64,000 bases of DNA from Myxococcales bacterium (GTDB lineage: Bacteria; Myxococcota; Myxococcia; Myxococcales; Anaeromyxobacteraceae): NCBI GenBank assembly GCA_021806645.1, contig JAJZQX010000007.1, forward strand, positions 168,863-232,862. Direction: 5' to 3'. Each line of letters begins with the position of its first letter. Positions within the stretch are counted from its first letter, which is position 1. The notes under the pieces were generated by a model. It was not told the DNA's origin. It saw only the letters and a program-made list of their open reading frames with translations, and did no database searches. The translations under genes were made by a program, and so were the position numbers. Below, one piece after another: positions 20,302-30,282 of the stretch.

Positions 20302-22914
20302 CTACCGGAACCAGGAGCGACCGAGCAGGCGGACCAGCTGGGCCGGACCGCCCTGCTCGGCGCACAGCTCCCAGACGGTGACGCCGCCCAGCCCCTTGAA
20401 GGCGGCACGGCCGACGCGGCGGAACAGCTCGCCGACCCGGCCGTCGGGGTGGAAGCAGATCACCAGCGACTGGCGTTCCGCGCCGTAGAACCAGTCGGCG
20501 CGTGCCTCCTCCGGCACGTCGGCCGGGTCGAGCTCGATGCGGTGGATGACGCGCCGATCGCGCACCTCGGCCAGGAAGGCGCTGAGCGCCTCCTCCGAGA
20601 GGGCCGCGCCGCTGTTGTAGATGTCACCGGGGGGGTCGGCCTCCTCGTTCACCGCCGCCTCCAGCCCCTCCCGCACCGGGCCCGCCAGCAGGCGCATGGC
20701 GCCGGCCAGGTCGCCGGCCCGCGCCGCCGCCACGGCCCGCGCCTCGACGTCGGGCGCCACCGCCAGGGCGAGCGGCCGGTCGATGAAGACGCTCCAGGCA
20801 TGCGCCATCCCGGGGCGGCCGCGGGCGGCGCGCTCGGCGGCCAGCTGGGCGTCGGCGCCGACCCGGGCCCTTGCGGCGCGCGCGGTGCCCCGGGCCGACT
20901 CGTTGATCTTCTCGGCGATGGCGACCCGGAGGTTGCCGAAGACCTCGTCCTCGATCTTCACCAGCAGCGGCGCGTCGCCGTAGCTGATGAAGACGCCGGC
21001 CTCCAGCCCCTCCCCGCGGGCCCGGGCCATGGCCCGCTCTTGCTCGGCGCCGGCCCGGTGCTCGGCGGCCGCCAACCAGGCCACCTGCGCGGCCAGCGCC
21101 GCCCGGGCCGGCGTCCCCGGGGTGGCCTGCGCCAGCGCCGCCTCGGCCTCGACCCGCGCCCGCGCGGCCTGCTTCAGCCTGGTCGCCTGCTGCCGCTCCA
21201 GCTCCTCGAGCTGCCGGCGCACCGCCGCGTCGTCGATCTGCCGCTGCAGCCGGGCCGCGTAGGTCGCGAAGGCCTGCCGGATGGCCACGGCGAGCTGGAG
21301 CATCGCCTCGATCTCGCCGGAGAAGCTGATGGCGTCGCCCAGCAGGTTGTTGAGCGAGACGCCGCCGCGATCGGCGAGGTGCTGCATGCCGCCGAAGTGC
21401 GCCTTGGCGGCCACCAGGATGGGCAGGTAGAACTCGCGGCGCAGGAACTCGGCCATGGGGGCCTGTCCCAGCAACACGGTCCGCCGGGTGAAGTCCTTCA
21501 CGTCGGCGAAGAGGTGCGCCAGCGGGAGGCTGGCGGTGGCCTTGAGGATCGTCCCGGGCAGCGCGCTGAGCCGGTAGAGCCGCCCGGCCTCGTACTCGCC
21601 CTCGGCCCCACCCTCGGCCTCCCGGCCGGTGCGAAAGGCGAGCGCCCGGGTGGCGCCGGTCGCCAGCCGCTCCAGGGCCAGGTCGGCGCAGAGCGCCGCC
21701 GCCGCCAGCGCGTACTCGGCGCGGGCCGCCTCGCGCGCCAGGCCGAACACCGCCCCGGGCTCCCGCGGCCGCCAGCCCTGCAGGGCCCGCACGGCCCGAT
21801 CCACCAGCGCACCGGCCTCGCCACCCGGCGCGCCGGCCGCCAGCTGGCGTGAGAGCGCCAGCCGCGGCGAGCTGTCGGCGGCGCCGGTCGCCAGCCCGCC
21901 CGGCGTCCCCAGCAGCTCGCGGACGGCCGTCATCCGCTCGCCCTGGCCGTGGGCCTCGGCGTGCAGCACCGCCTGCGCCAGCAGGTCACGCAGCCGGGCC
22001 ACCGCCACCGCCTGCTCGGCCTTCACCGCGACGGCGTCGTCGCCACCGAGGATGGCGCCGAGCTCCCGTGGCAGCGCCGCGGCGATCAGGCCGGCGGAGA
22101 GGCGCGTGACCACCTCGTCGGCGCGCGGCACGCCGGCCGACAGCTCGCAGCCGTAGACGGTGGCGCCGGCCGCCTGCACCCCGAGCCGGCCGCCCAGCAA
22201 CACCGTGGGTGAAATGGCGGCCTCCAGCTTGGCCCGGCCCGGATCGTCCGCGGGCAGGCCGGCATCGCGGAAGGCCCGCTGCAGCCCGGTCCACGCCGCC
22301 GTCCAGAGGGCGATCATGGCGCCGGCGCGAAGCCAGCGATCGGCGTGGGTGGCCGGCAGGGCCTCTCGCACCACCTGCTCGGCGGCGGCGGTCTCGGCCG
22401 CCAGCGCCAGGGTCACGATGACCGCGGTCTCCTCGCCGTGGGCCGAGGCCTGCTCCTCGAAGGCGCGGCGCAGCAGCTCGATCCAGAGCCCGACCAGCGA
22501 GCGCCCCTTGCCCCCCTTCCCCAGCCAGGCGGCGGCCAGGCTGGCGGTCAGCGACGGGTGGGACGCGGCCGCCAGCGCCGCGGCGGCGCGCAGGTCGGGG
22601 CCACCGCCGGAGGCGCCGAAGGTCGGCTCCACGACCGGGAGGCCGGCGTGGTCCTCGCGGAGCAGGAGCCGGTCAAGCTCCTCGGCCGGCACCAGGCGCT
22701 GGTGGTGCTGGACCAGCAGCAGCGCCACCTCGACGGCGGCGGCGCGGAGGATGGACCGGGCGTCGGGAGCCACCTCCACCGGCACCGAGAGGTCGGCGAG
22801 CGAGGTGCCGAGCGAGAAGCGGAGCCGCCCCGGCTCGAACCGGAGGAAGCCCTGCCCGCCGGCCTGCGCGGCCGCGAGGACCTCCAAGCGTCGGGCGGCG
22901 ACCTGATTGGACAT
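20302..22914 (-). CDS. Large protein with a split class III nucleotide-cyclase-like domain
   Basis: The 870-residue product is not a family I can name. Residues 1-460 are Ala/Leu-rich helices without a motif. [11 protein letters not shown] (Asp471) resembles the first metal-binding strand of class III adenylate/guanylate cyclases, and LGDAISFSG (Asp527) the second metal site. A coiled coil (about 550-635) then interrupts, and [18 protein letters not shown]...[16 protein letters not shown] (638-674) resembles the second half of the cyclase fold, where the family has a VGNxxR-like strand and a GDxVNxAaRL helix. A C-terminal domain (about 785-870) is unassigned. Substrate-specifying and transition-state residues are not obvious, so activity is uncertain. 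The start at [10 protein letters not shown] fits the end of Ala-rich coding. The open frame beyond 22914 is antisense to panD and trpE. Confidence 0.7.
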   Translation of the reverse strand: MSNQVAARRLEVLAAAQAGGQGFLRFEPGRLRFSLGTSLADLSVPVEVAPDARSILRAAAVEVALLLVQHHQRLVPAEELDRLLLREDHAGLPVVEPTFGASGGGPDLRAAAALAAASHPSLTASLAAAWLGKGGKGRSLVGLWIELLRRAFEEQASAHGEETAVIVTLALAAETAAAEQVVREALPATHADRWLRAGAMIALWTAAWTGLQRAFRDAGLPADDPGRAKLEAAISPTVLLGGRLGVQAAGATVYGCELSAGVPRADEVVTRLSAGLIAAALPRELGAILGGDDAVAVKAEQAVAVARLRDLLAQAVLHAEAHGQGERMTAVRELLGTPGGLATGAADSSPRLALSRQLAAGAPGGEAGALVDRAVRALQGWRPREPGAVFGLAREAARAEYALAAAALCADLALERLATGATRALAFRTGREAEGGAEGEYEAGRLYRLSALPGTILKATASLPLAHLFADVKDFTRRTVLLGQAPMAEFLRREFYLPILVAAKAHFGGMQHLADRGGVSLNNLLGDAISFSGEIEAMLQLAVAIRQAFATYAARLQRQIDDAAVRRQLEELERQQATRLKQAARARVEAEAALAQATPGTPARAALAAQVAWLAAAEHRAGAEQERAMARARGEGLEAGVFISYGDAPLLVKIEDEVFGNLRVAIAEKINESARGTARAARARVGADAQLAAERAARGRPGMAHAWSVFIDRPLALAVAPDVEARAVAAARAGDLAGAMRLLAGPVREGLEAAVNEEADPPGDIYNSGAALSEEALSAFLAEVRDRRVIHRIELDPADVPEEARADWFYGAERQSLVICFHPDGRVGELFRRVGRAAFKGLGGVTVWELCAEQGGPAQLVRLLGRSWFR

Positions 22915-23136
22915 AGACTCGGTGGGTCGCTCATACCCCGGCTCCGCCGGGCAAGCCAACCCGGGCAACTCTACTTCCGCTCGGCCGGGGACACCTTCAA
23001 CGTCACCGCCCAGCCGGCACAGGCCAGGAGAGGAGGGTCGCGGCGATGGGACAGGGGCGGCTCCCCGGGCGCCCATACCCGAGTGACGGCCGGGTCTTGC
23101 GGCCAAAGTCACGAGCAGGTAAGAGTGGTTTCCCCT

Positions 23137-23532
23137 ATGCGCCGGACGTTCTTCAAGTCCAAGATCCACCGGGCCACGGTCACGCACGCCGACCTCGACT
23201 ACGAGGGCTCGGTGTCGATCGACGAGGATCTGCTCGACGCCTCGGGCATCCTCGAGTACGAGGCGATCCACGTCTGGAACATCACCCGGGGTACGCGGCT
23301 GCAGACCTACGCCATCAAGGGCGAGCGCGGCAGCGGCATCGTCTGCATCAACGGCGCCGCCGCCCACCTCAACCGGCCGGGCGATCTCGTCATCCTGGCC
23401 ACCTTCGCGGAGCTGGACGAGGCCGAGCTGCGCGGGTTCAAGCCGCTGGTGGTGCTGGTGGACGCCAGGAACCGTATCGTGGCCAGGGACGTCACCGAGG
23501 TGGCCGGACCGGCCCGGCGGGTGACGGCATGA
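23137..23532 (+). CDS. panD: Aspartate 1-decarboxylase
   Basis: PanD makes beta-alanine from L-aspartate for pantothenate and CoA. The 131-residue length is normal. The self-cleavage site is present: YEGSVSID with Gly24-Ser25, Ser25 becoming the pyruvoyl cofactor. Other family residues are seen: Lys9 in [11 protein letters not shown], and INGAAAHL. The stop TGA at 23530-23532 shares bases with an ATG at 23529, which may be the original trpE start (see trpE), so panD may be the first gene of the trp transcript. Confidence 0.96.
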   Translation: MRRTFFKSKIHRATVTHADLDYEGSVSIDEDLLDASGILEYEAIHVWNITRGTRLQTYAIKGERGSGIVCINGAAAHLNRPGDLVILATFAELDEAELRGFKPLVVLVDARNRIVARDVTEVAGPARRVTA

Positions 23533-23616
23533 CGGTGTTTCTTTGGCGCTGACCTGCGTCCCCAGCCAGACCTCCCGACGTTCCTGAAGCTCTGCCGACC
23601 CGGCCGCGCCGTCCCG

Positions 23617-25104
23617 GTGCGCGTGGAGGTGGACGCCGACACCGAGACGCCGGTCTCGGCCTTTCTCAAGCTGTCGCGCGGCCACCGGCACGCCTTCCTG
23701 CTCGAGTCGGTCGAGGGCGGCGAGCGGAGCGCCCGCTTCACCTTCCTGGGCGCCGGCCCGCGCCGGGTGCTGCGCTGGAAGCTGGGCGATCCGGCCGACC
23801 CCATCGACGCCATCCGCGCCGCGCTGGCCGGCCACACCGCGGTGCGCGTGCCCGGCACGCCGCCCTTCTCCGGCGGGCTGGTCGGCCACGTCAGCTGGGA
23901 CGCGGTCCGGCTCTTCGAGCCGCGCGTGCCCATCTCCAAGCCGGACGAGCTGGGCTTCGCCGACGTGTTGCTGGGCGACTACGACGAGATCGCCGCCTTC
24001 GACAACGTGCGCCACTCGCTCCACCTCATCTGCGAGGTGCGCTGCGACTTCGGCGACGATCCCAGGGAGCTCCACGCCTCGGCGCTGAAGCGGATCGCCG
24101 CCATGGCCAGGACCCTGGCCCGGCCGCTCACCGACCGCCGGGCCCGGCGCGGCGCCACGCCGGCCACGCTCCGGCCCCGCATCTCCAAGGCGGCCTACCT
24201 GGCCTCGGTGGAGCGGGCCAAGGAGTTCATCCGCGCCGGCGACTGCCAGCAGATCGTCCTCTCGCAGCGCTTCGACGCCGAGGTATCGGTCCCGCCCTTC
24301 GAGATCTACCGGGCGCTGCGCCGGGTCAACCCCTCGCCCTACCTCTTCTACCTGCAGGACGGCGAGCGGGCGCTGGTCGGCTCCTCGCCCGAGACGCTCA
24401 TCAAGCTGGAGGACGGGGAGATCACGCTGCGCCCCATCGCCGGCACCAGGCGGCGCGGCCGCGACGCCGCCGAGGACGCCGCCCTCGAGGCCGAGCTGCG
24501 CGCCGACCCCAAGGAGAACGCCGAGCACGTCATGCTGGTCGACCTCGGCCGCAACGACGTGGGACGGGTGGCGGCCATCGGCTCGGTGAAGCTGACCGCG
24601 CTCAAGACCGTGGAGCGGTACTCCCACGTCATGCACCTGGTCTCCGAGGTGAAGGGGAGGCTGGACCAGGGCCGCACCGCCGTAGACGTGCTGCGCGCCG
24701 GCTTCCCGGCCGGCACCGTCTCCGGCTCGCCCAAGGTGCGGGCCATGGAGATCATCGACGAGCTGGAGCCGGCCCGGCGCGGCCCCTACGCCGGCGCGGT
24801 CGGCTACTTCGACCGCGGCGGGAACATGGAGATGTGCATCGCCATACGCACGCTCATGGCCAACGGCCGGCGCGTCTCGGTCCAGGCGGGCGGCGGCCTG
24901 GTCTACGACTCGGTGCCGGAGGCGGAGTACCAGGAGACGGTCAACAAGGCTCGGGCGGTCTTCACCGCCGTGGCGCAGGCCGAGGCCCGCGTGCTCGACG
25001 CCGTGGCCCGGGCGCCCACGGCCCGTCCGGCACGGCGCCCGGCCCGTGCCGCGAAGCCGCCGAAGCGCCCGGCTCGACGCGCCAGGAAGGGAGGCCGTCC
25101 ATGA
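23617..25104 (+). CDS. trpE: Anthranilate synthase component I (start uncertain)
   Basis: TrpE converts chorismate and ammonia to anthranilate. Motifs seen: LLES (tryptophan-feedback region), QIVLSQRF, NPSPYLFYL, GSSPETLIKLEDGE, PIAGTRRRGR, LVDLGRNDVGRV and FPAGTVSGSPKVRAMEIIDE. The only standard in-frame start is GTG 23617, giving 495 residues. But homology continues upstream to 23551 (DLRPQPDLPTFLKLCRPGRA, typical TrpE N-terminus). A CTG at 23554 would include most of it. Alternatively ATG 23529, overlapping the panD stop, reads MTVFLWR and then hits TGA; losing one base there would join it to the TrpE frame. The C-terminus ends in a Lys/Arg/Pro-rich tail of about 30 residues not usual in the family. 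Confidence 0.93.
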   Translation: MRVEVDADTETPVSAFLKLSRGHRHAFLLESVEGGERSARFTFLGAGPRRVLRWKLGDPADPIDAIRAALAGHTAVRVPGTPPFSGGLVGHVSWDAVRLFEPRVPISKPDELGFADVLLGDYDEIAAFDNVRHSLHLICEVRCDFGDDPRELHASALKRIAAMARTLARPLTDRRARRGATPATLRPRISKAAYLASVERAKEFIRAGDCQQIVLSQRFDAEVSVPPFEIYRALRRVNPSPYLFYLQDGERALVGSSPETLIKLEDGEITLRPIAGTRRRGRDAAEDAALEAELRADPKENAEHVMLVDLGRNDVGRVAAIGSVKLTALKTVERYSHVMHLVSEVKGRLDQGRTAVDVLRAGFPAGTVSGSPKVRAMEIIDELEPARRGPYAGAVGYFDRGGNMEMCIAIRTLMANGRRVSVQAGGGLVYDSVPEAEYQETVNKARAVFTAVAQAEARVLDAVARAPTARPARRPARAAKPPKRPARRARKGGRP

Positions 25105-25703
25105 TGGCGCCACGCGTCCTCATCCTGGACAACTACGACAGCTTCACCTTCAACCTGGTCCAGTACCTCGGCGAGCTGGGGGCCCAGGTCACCGTCCACC
25201 GCAACGACGAGATCGACGTGGCCGGCATCCGCGCCGCCCGCCCCGACGGCCTGCTCCTCTCCCCCGGCCCCTGCACGCCCAACCAGGCGGGCGTGACCCT
25301 GGCCGCCATCGAGGCGCTGGCCGGCCAGCTCCCCATCCTCGGCGTCTGCCTTGGCCACCAGGCCATAGGGCAGGCCTTCGGGGGCGTGGTGCGGCGCAAC
25401 GAGCGGATCGTCCACGGCAAGGCCAGCCCGGTGCACCACGCCGGGACCGGCCTCTACGCCGGGCTGCCCGACCCGTTCCAGGCCGGCCGCTACCACTCGC
25501 TGGTGGTGGAGCGAGCCACGCTGCCCGCGGCGCTCGAGGTCACCAGCTGGACGGCGGAGGGGGAGCTCATGGGGCTGCGCCACCGGACCCTCGACGTGGA
25601 GGGCGTCCAGTTCCACCCCGAGTCGATCCTGACCGAGTCCGGCAAACCGCTGCTCCTCAACTGGCTGGCCCGGCTCGGCGCCGAACCCCGGAGGACACCG
25701 TGA
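25101..25703 (+). CDS. trpG: Anthranilate synthase component II (glutamine amidotransferase)
   Basis: TrpG supplies ammonia from glutamine to TrpE. The 200-residue product has DNYDSFTFNLVQYL, the oxyanion SPGPCTP, the nucleophile in GVCLGHQ (Cys83), and the His-Glu pair in QFHPESILTE. The start ATG overlaps the trpE stop as ATGA after a GGAAGGGAGG ribosome-binding site. No pabC or folate gene lies nearby, so the tryptophan role is favoured, though such subunits can also serve PabB. Confidence 0.97.
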   Translation: MMAPRVLILDNYDSFTFNLVQYLGELGAQVTVHRNDEIDVAGIRAARPDGLLLSPGPCTPNQAGVTLAAIEALAGQLPILGVCLGHQAIGQAFGGVVRRNERIVHGKASPVHHAGTGLYAGLPDPFQAGRYHSLVVERATLPAALEVTSWTAEGELMGLRHRTLDVEGVQFHPESILTESGKPLLLNWLARLGAEPRRTP

Positions 25704-26710
25704 TCCAGCAGGCGCTGGCGAAGCTGCTCGAGGCCCACCCGCTCACCCGCGCCGAGATGGCGGCGGTGATGAACGAGATCGCCGACGGCGCGGCCACCCC
25801 GGCCCAGGTCGGCGCCTTCCTGGCGGCGCTCCGCATCAAGGGGGAGACGGTAGACGAGATCACCGGCGCCGCCGAGGTGATGCGGGCGCGCTCCGAGAAA
25901 GTGCACGTGGCCGCCGAGATCTTCGTGGACACCTGCGGCACCGGCGGCGACGCCCGCAACACCTTCAACATCTCGACCACCGCCGCCTTCGTGGTGGCCG
26001 GCGCCGGCGTGGTGGTGGCCAAGCACGGCAACCGCGCCGTGTCCTCGCGCTCCGGCTCGGCCGACGTGCTCGGCGCGCTCGGCGTCGACGTGGACGCGCC
26101 CACGCCGATGGTGGAGAAGGCCATCGCCGAGGTGGGCATCGGCTTCCTCTTCGCGCAGCGGCTCCACCCCGCCTTCAAGGCGGTGGCCGGCATCCGGCGC
26201 GAGCTGGGGGTCCGGACCGTCTTCAACCTGCTCGGGCCGCTCGCCAACCCCGCCGGCGCCCGCCACCAGGTGATGGGGGTCTACGAGCCGCGCTGGGTGC
26301 CGGTCATCGGCGGCGTGCTGGCGGCGCTCGGGGCCCGCCACGCCTTCGTGGTCCACGGCGAGGGGCTCGACGAGCTGACCGTCACCGGCATGACCCACGT
26401 CGCCGAGGTGAAGGACGGCGCGGTGGAACGCTACTGCGTGCTGCCGGAGGACCTCGGCCTGCCACGCCACCAGGAGTCGGAGCTGGCCGGCGGCGACGCG
26501 ACGCGGAACGCCGCCATCCTGCGCGACGTGCTCTCCGGCCAGCAGGGCGGCCCGCGCGACGCGGTGCTGGCCAACGCCGCCGCCGCGCTGGTCTGCGCCG
26601 GCGTGGCCGCCGATCTGCGGAGCGGCGTGACCGTGGCGGCCCGCTCCATCGACTCCGGGGCCGCCGCCGAGAAGCTGCGCCGGCTCATCGCCGCGACCGG
26701 GTCGGCATGA
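25700..26710 (+). CDS. trpD: Anthranilate phosphoribosyltransferase
   Basis: TrpD joins anthranilate to PRPP. The 336-residue product has the glycine-rich PRPP loop CGTGGDARNTFNIST, KHGNRAVSSRSGSADVLGAL, and the anthranilate site segment NLLGPLANPAGARHQVMGVY. The start is GTG 25700, overlapping the trpG stop as GTGA, with a GGAGG ribosome-binding site 5 nt before. An unfused TrpD, separate from TrpG, is seen here. Confidence 0.98.
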   Translation: MIQQALAKLLEAHPLTRAEMAAVMNEIADGAATPAQVGAFLAALRIKGETVDEITGAAEVMRARSEKVHVAAEIFVDTCGTGGDARNTFNISTTAAFVVAGAGVVVAKHGNRAVSSRSGSADVLGALGVDVDAPTPMVEKAIAEVGIGFLFAQRLHPAFKAVAGIRRELGVRTVFNLLGPLANPAGARHQVMGVYEPRWVPVIGGVLAALGARHAFVVHGEGLDELTVTGMTHVAEVKDGAVERYCVLPEDLGLPRHQESELAGGDATRNAAILRDVLSGQQGGPRDAVLANAAAALVCAGVAADLRSGVTVAARSIDSGAAAEKLRRLIAATGSA

Positions 26711-27489
26711 CCACCTACCTCGACGCCATCCTGGCCCGGAAGCGCGACGAGGTGGCGGCGCTGGCCGCCGCCCGGCCCGAGGCCGAGCTGCTGGCCCGGG
26801 TGGCCGGCGCGCCGCCGGTGCGCGACTTCGCCGGCGCCCTCTCGTCGCGCGGCGGCCCGACCCGCGTCATCGCCGAGGTGAAGCGGGCCAGCCCGTCGGC
26901 CGGCGCCATCTCGGCCGGGCTCGACGCGGTGGCCCAGGCGCGCCGCTACCAGGCGGCCGGCGCCGCCGCCATCTCGGTGCTGACCGACGGTCCCGGCTTC
27001 GGCGGCTCGCTCGACGACCTGGTGGCGGTCCGCGCCGCGGTGACGCTGCCGGTGCTCCGCAAGGACTTCACGGTGGACGGCTGGCAGCTGGCCGAAGCGC
27101 GAGCGGCCGGCGCCGACGCGGCGCTGCTCATCGCCGCGGCCCTGCCGGGTGACCTGCTGGCGCGGCTCCATGACCGCTGCCGGGAGCTGGGACTCCAGGC
27201 CCTGGTGGAGGTGCACGACGAGGCCGAGCTGGAGCGGGCGCTGGCCACCGGCGCGCTCCTCGTCGGCGTCAACAACCGGGACCTCCAGACCTTCGCCGTC
27301 GATCTCGCCACCTCGGAGCGGCTCGTACCGGCGCTGCCGCCCGGCGTGAAAGGGGTGGCCGAGAGCGGCGTGCGGACCGGCGCCGATGCCAGGCGGCTGC
27401 GCGCCGCCGGCGCGGTGAACCTGCTGGTGGGCGAGGCGCTGGTGCGCGCCGCCGATCCCAGCGCGCTCCTGCGGGAGCTCTGCGCGTGA
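26707..27489 (+). CDS. trpC: Indole-3-glycerol phosphate synthase
   Basis: TrpC closes the indole ring from CdRP. The 260-residue TIM barrel has the N-terminal extension typical of the family (YLDAILARKRDEVAAL), catalytic IAEVKRASPSAG, VLRKDFTVDGWQLAEARAAG, LVEVHDEAELERAL and GVNNRDLQTF. It overlaps trpD as ATGA and trpF as GTGA. It is not fused to TrpF as in enteric bacteria. Confidence 0.98.
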   Translation: MTTYLDAILARKRDEVAALAAARPEAELLARVAGAPPVRDFAGALSSRGGPTRVIAEVKRASPSAGAISAGLDAVAQARRYQAAGAAAISVLTDGPGFGGSLDDLVAVRAAVTLPVLRKDFTVDGWQLAEARAAGADAALLIAAALPGDLLARLHDRCRELGLQALVEVHDEAELERALATGALLVGVNNRDLQTFAVDLATSERLVPALPPGVKGVAESGVRTGADARRLRAAGAVNLLVGEALVRAADPSALLRELCA

Positions 27490-28103
27490 CGGTGCGGGTC
27501 AAGATCTGCGGCGTGACCAGGCTGGAGGACGCCCTGGCGGCGGTGCGGCTCGGCGCCGATGCGCTCGGCTTCAACTTCTGGCCCGGCTCGCGGCGGTTCA
27601 TCGCGCCGGCGGTGGCCAAGGTGATCATCCGCCAGCTGCCGCCGCTGGTGACCAGCGTGGGCGTCTTCGTCGATCCCACCCATGACGAGGCGGTGGCGGC
27701 GGCCGCCATCTCCGGGGTGCAGGTGATCCAGCTCCACGGCGGCGAGTCGCCGGTCTTCTGCCGCTCGTTCCAGTTGCCGGTCCTCAAGGCCATCCCGGTG
27801 GGCGGTCCCGAGGCGCTGGCGGCGCTGGAACCCTATGCCGGCCTGGCCGGCTTCCTGCTCGACGCCCCATCTACGGGCCACGGCGGCAGCGGCCAGCCTT
27901 GCCACTGGCCGACCGCCCACGAGATGGCCGGGCGCGCCCAGGTGATCCTGGCCGGCGGCCTCCACCCCGGCAACGTGGCCGAGGCCATCGCCGCCGTCCA
28001 CCCGTATGGCGTGGACGTCGCCAGCGGCGTCGAGCAGTCACCCGGCGTGAAGGACCACGAACTGCTGGCGCGCTTCCTCCGCGCCGCCAAGGAGTCACCA
28101 TGA
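27486..28103 (+). CDS. trpF: Phosphoribosylanthranilate isomerase
   Basis: TrpF performs the Amadori rearrangement of phosphoribosylanthranilate. The 205-residue barrel starts [17 protein letters not shown], whose Cys is the general base. It contains [48 protein letters not shown] and the phosphate-binding [14 protein letters not shown] with catalytic Asp in [16 protein letters not shown]. The start is GTG within GTGA, overlapping trpC. Confidence 0.97.
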   Translation: MTVRVKICGVTRLEDALAAVRLGADALGFNFWPGSRRFIAPAVAKVIIRQLPPLVTSVGVFVDPTHDEAVAAAAISGVQVIQLHGGESPVFCRSFQLPVLKAIPVGGPEALAALEPYAGLAGFLLDAPSTGHGGSGQPCHWPTAHEMAGRAQVILAGGLHPGNVAEAIAAVHPYGVDVASGVEQSPGVKDHELLARFLRAAKESP

Positions 28104-29380
28104 CCCCCACCCTGCCCGACGCCCGCGGCCGCTTCGGCGACTACGGCGGCCGCTTCGTGCCCGAGACGCTGGTGCCGGCCCTCGACGAGCTGGAGTCCGC
28201 CTGGCGGGCCGCCCGCGCCGACCCGGCCTTCGAAGCCGAGCTTGGTTCGCTGCTCACCCGCTTCGCCGGGCGCGAGACGCCGCTCGGCGAGGCGCGGCGC
28301 ATGAGCGCCGAGCTGGGCGGGTGCCGGGTGCTCCTGAAGCGCGAGGACCTGTGCCACACCGGCGCCCACAAGGTGAACAACACGCTGGGCCAGGTGCTGC
28401 TGGCGCGCCGCATGGGGAAGACGCGCATCATCGCCGAGACCGGCGCCGGGCAGCACGGCGTGGCCACCGCCACCGCCGCGGCCCTCTTCGGCCTCCCCTG
28501 CGACGTCTACATGGGGGCGCTCGACGTGGAGCGGCAGGCGCTCAACGTCTTCCGCATGGAACTGCTGGGGGCGCGCGTCATCCCGGTCCGGTCCGGCTCT
28601 CGCACCTTGAAGGACGCAATGAACGAGGCGCTCCGCGACTGGGTCACCAACGTCGAGCACACCCACTACATCATCGGCTCGGTGGCCGGGCCGCACCCCT
28701 ACCCGGCCATGGTGCGCGACTTCCAGAGCGTCATCGGCACCGAGGCCCGGGCCCAGGTCCTCGAGGTGGCGGGGCGGCTCCCCGACGCGGTGGTGGCCTG
28801 CGTGGGCGGCGGCTCCAACGCCATGGGGATCTTCTCCGGCTTCATCGCCGACCCAGCGGTGCGCCTGGTGGGCGTCGAGGCGGCCGGCCTCGGGCTCGAC
28901 ACCGGCAAGCACGGCGCGGCGCTGGCGCGCGGCACGCCTGGCGTCCTGCACGGCTCGCGCAGCTACGTGCTGCAGGACCGGAACGGCCAGATCATCGAGG
29001 CCCACTCCATCAGCGCCGGCCTCGACTACCCGGGCGTCGGCCCGGAGCTGGCGTGGCTGAAGGACCAGGGGCGCGTCGAGCTGCGCCAGGCCACCGACGA
29101 CGAGGCGCTCGAGGCGCTCACCTGGCTGGCCCGGCTCGAGGGGATCATCCCGGCGCTGGAGACGGCGCACGCCGTCCACGCGGCGCGCGGGCTGGCGCGC
29201 GAGCTGGGCCCCGGGGGGCTCCTCATCGTCAACGTCTCCGGCCGCGGCGACAAGGACGTGGAGACCGTCCGCAAGGCGCTGGCGGCGAAGGCGCCGCCGA
29301 AGAAGAGGAAGCGCGCCGGCAGGCCGGCCGGCGCCCGGCGATCGAAGCCGAGCGCCCGGCGCGGCGGGAGGCGGTCATGA
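28100..29380 (+). CDS. trpB: Tryptophan synthase beta subunit
   Basis: TrpB condenses indole with serine using PLP. The 426-residue product shows the family signature [28 protein letters not shown] (PLP Lys), [29 protein letters not shown] (phosphate loop) and [17 protein letters not shown]. The start overlaps trpF as ATGA. The last 30 or so residues (from [13 protein letters not shown] on) are a highly basic tail beyond the normal end of the fold; the family is usually about 400 residues. Confidence 0.98.
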   Translation: MTPTLPDARGRFGDYGGRFVPETLVPALDELESAWRAARADPAFEAELGSLLTRFAGRETPLGEARRMSAELGGCRVLLKREDLCHTGAHKVNNTLGQVLLARRMGKTRIIAETGAGQHGVATATAAALFGLPCDVYMGALDVERQALNVFRMELLGARVIPVRSGSRTLKDAMNEALRDWVTNVEHTHYIIGSVAGPHPYPAMVRDFQSVIGTEARAQVLEVAGRLPDAVVACVGGGSNAMGIFSGFIADPAVRLVGVEAAGLGLDTGKHGAALARGTPGVLHGSRSYVLQDRNGQIIEAHSISAGLDYPGVGPELAWLKDQGRVELRQATDDEALEALTWLARLEGIIPALETAHAVHAARGLARELGPGGLLIVNVSGRGDKDVETVRKALAAKAPPKKRKRAGRPAGARRSKPSARRGGRRS

Positions 29381-30174
29381 GCCGGATCCAGGCCGCCTTC
29401 GCCCGCTGCAAGGCCGAGCGGCGCCCGGCGCTGGTCACCTACGTGATGGGGGGCGACCCCGACCTCGGGGGCTCGAAGGCGCTGGCCCTCGCCTGCGTGG
29501 CGGGCGGGGCCGACCTGCTCGAGATCGGCGTCCCCTTCTCCGACCCCATCGCCGACGGCCCCACCATCCAGCTCGCGGCCGAGCGCTCCCTGCGCCACGG
29601 CACCACGCCGCGCGACTGCCTCGAGGTCGTCAAGGCGGTGCGGGCGCGCAGCGACGTCCCGGTGGCGTTGATGGGCTACCTGAACCCCATGCTGGCCGCC
29701 GGCTTCGAGGCCTTCGCCGGCGAGGCGGCCGCGGCCGGCGCCGATGCCTTCATCATCCCCGACCTGCTCCCAGAGGAGGCGGGCGAGCTGGGCGAGATCG
29801 CGGCGCGCCACGGCCTAGCGCTCGTCTTCCTGCTGGCCCCCACCTCGACGCCGGCGCGCGTCGCCGCGGCCGCCAGGGCGGCCACCGGCTTCCTCTACTT
29901 CGTCTCGGTGACCGGGGTGACCGGCGCGCGGGCCGAGCTGCCGCCCGACCTGACGTCGCGCGTCGCCGCGGTCCGCGCCGCCAGCCCGGTGCCGGTGGTG
30001 ATCGGCTTCGGCGTCTCGACGCCCGAGCAGGCCCGCCTGCTCGGCTCGCTCGCCGACGGCGTGGTGGTGGGCAGCGCCATCGTCTCGCGCGGCGCCGCGC
30101 CAGGCTCGCGGAGCGCGCGGGCCAAGCGGGTCAAGGCCTTCGTGGCCTCGCTGGCGAGGGCGCTGCGGCGGTGA
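29377..30174 (+). CDS. trpA: Tryptophan synthase alpha subunit
   Basis: TrpA releases indole and glyceraldehyde 3-phosphate from indole-glycerol phosphate. The 265-residue barrel has catalytic Glu in [19 protein letters not shown] and the Asp in the same motif, LMGYLNPML, and the phosphate site [12 protein letters not shown]...VVVGSAIV. The start overlaps trpB as ATGA. It is the last gene of the operon, followed 71 nt later by a strong hairpin. Confidence 0.97.
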   Translation: MSRIQAAFARCKAERRPALVTYVMGGDPDLGGSKALALACVAGGADLLEIGVPFSDPIADGPTIQLAAERSLRHGTTPRDCLEVVKAVRARSDVPVALMGYLNPMLAAGFEAFAGEAAAAGADAFIIPDLLPEEAGELGEIAARHGLALVFLLAPTSTPARVAAAARAATGFLYFVSVTGVTGARAELPPDLTSRVAAVRAASPVPVVIGFGVSTPEQARLLGSLADGVVVGSAIVSRGAAPGSRSARAKRVKAFVASLARALRR

Positions 30175-30245
30175 CGCCGGGGCGCCGGCGCCGCGGTCCT
30201 GGCCCGGAGGCCTTGACGCGCGGCCGGGGCGCCGCGTGACCGCGA

Positions 30246-30272
30246 GGCCCCCCCACCCTGCGCGGGGGGGCC
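30246..30272. terminator. GC-rich hairpin after the trp operon
   Basis: GGCCCCCCC (30246-30254) and GGGGGGGCC (30264-30272) form a perfect 9-bp stem around a 9-nt loop. It lies between the converging ends of trpA and the gene ending at 30283, so it could stop transcription from both sides. No real T-run follows on either strand, common in such GC-rich genomes. Confidence 0.6.
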
Positions 30273-30282
30273 TTCCTCGAGT

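Noticed and set aside
22915..23136. Trp leader peptide or attenuator ahead of panD/trpE
   Set aside because: No short frame with tandem Trp codons and no alternative hairpins followed by a T-run were found.
22915..25113. Long minus-strand extension of the 20302 gene, giving one frame of 1603 codons
   Set aside because: This part is antisense to panD and trpE, which have full family motifs; its own translation is low-complexity and matches nothing.
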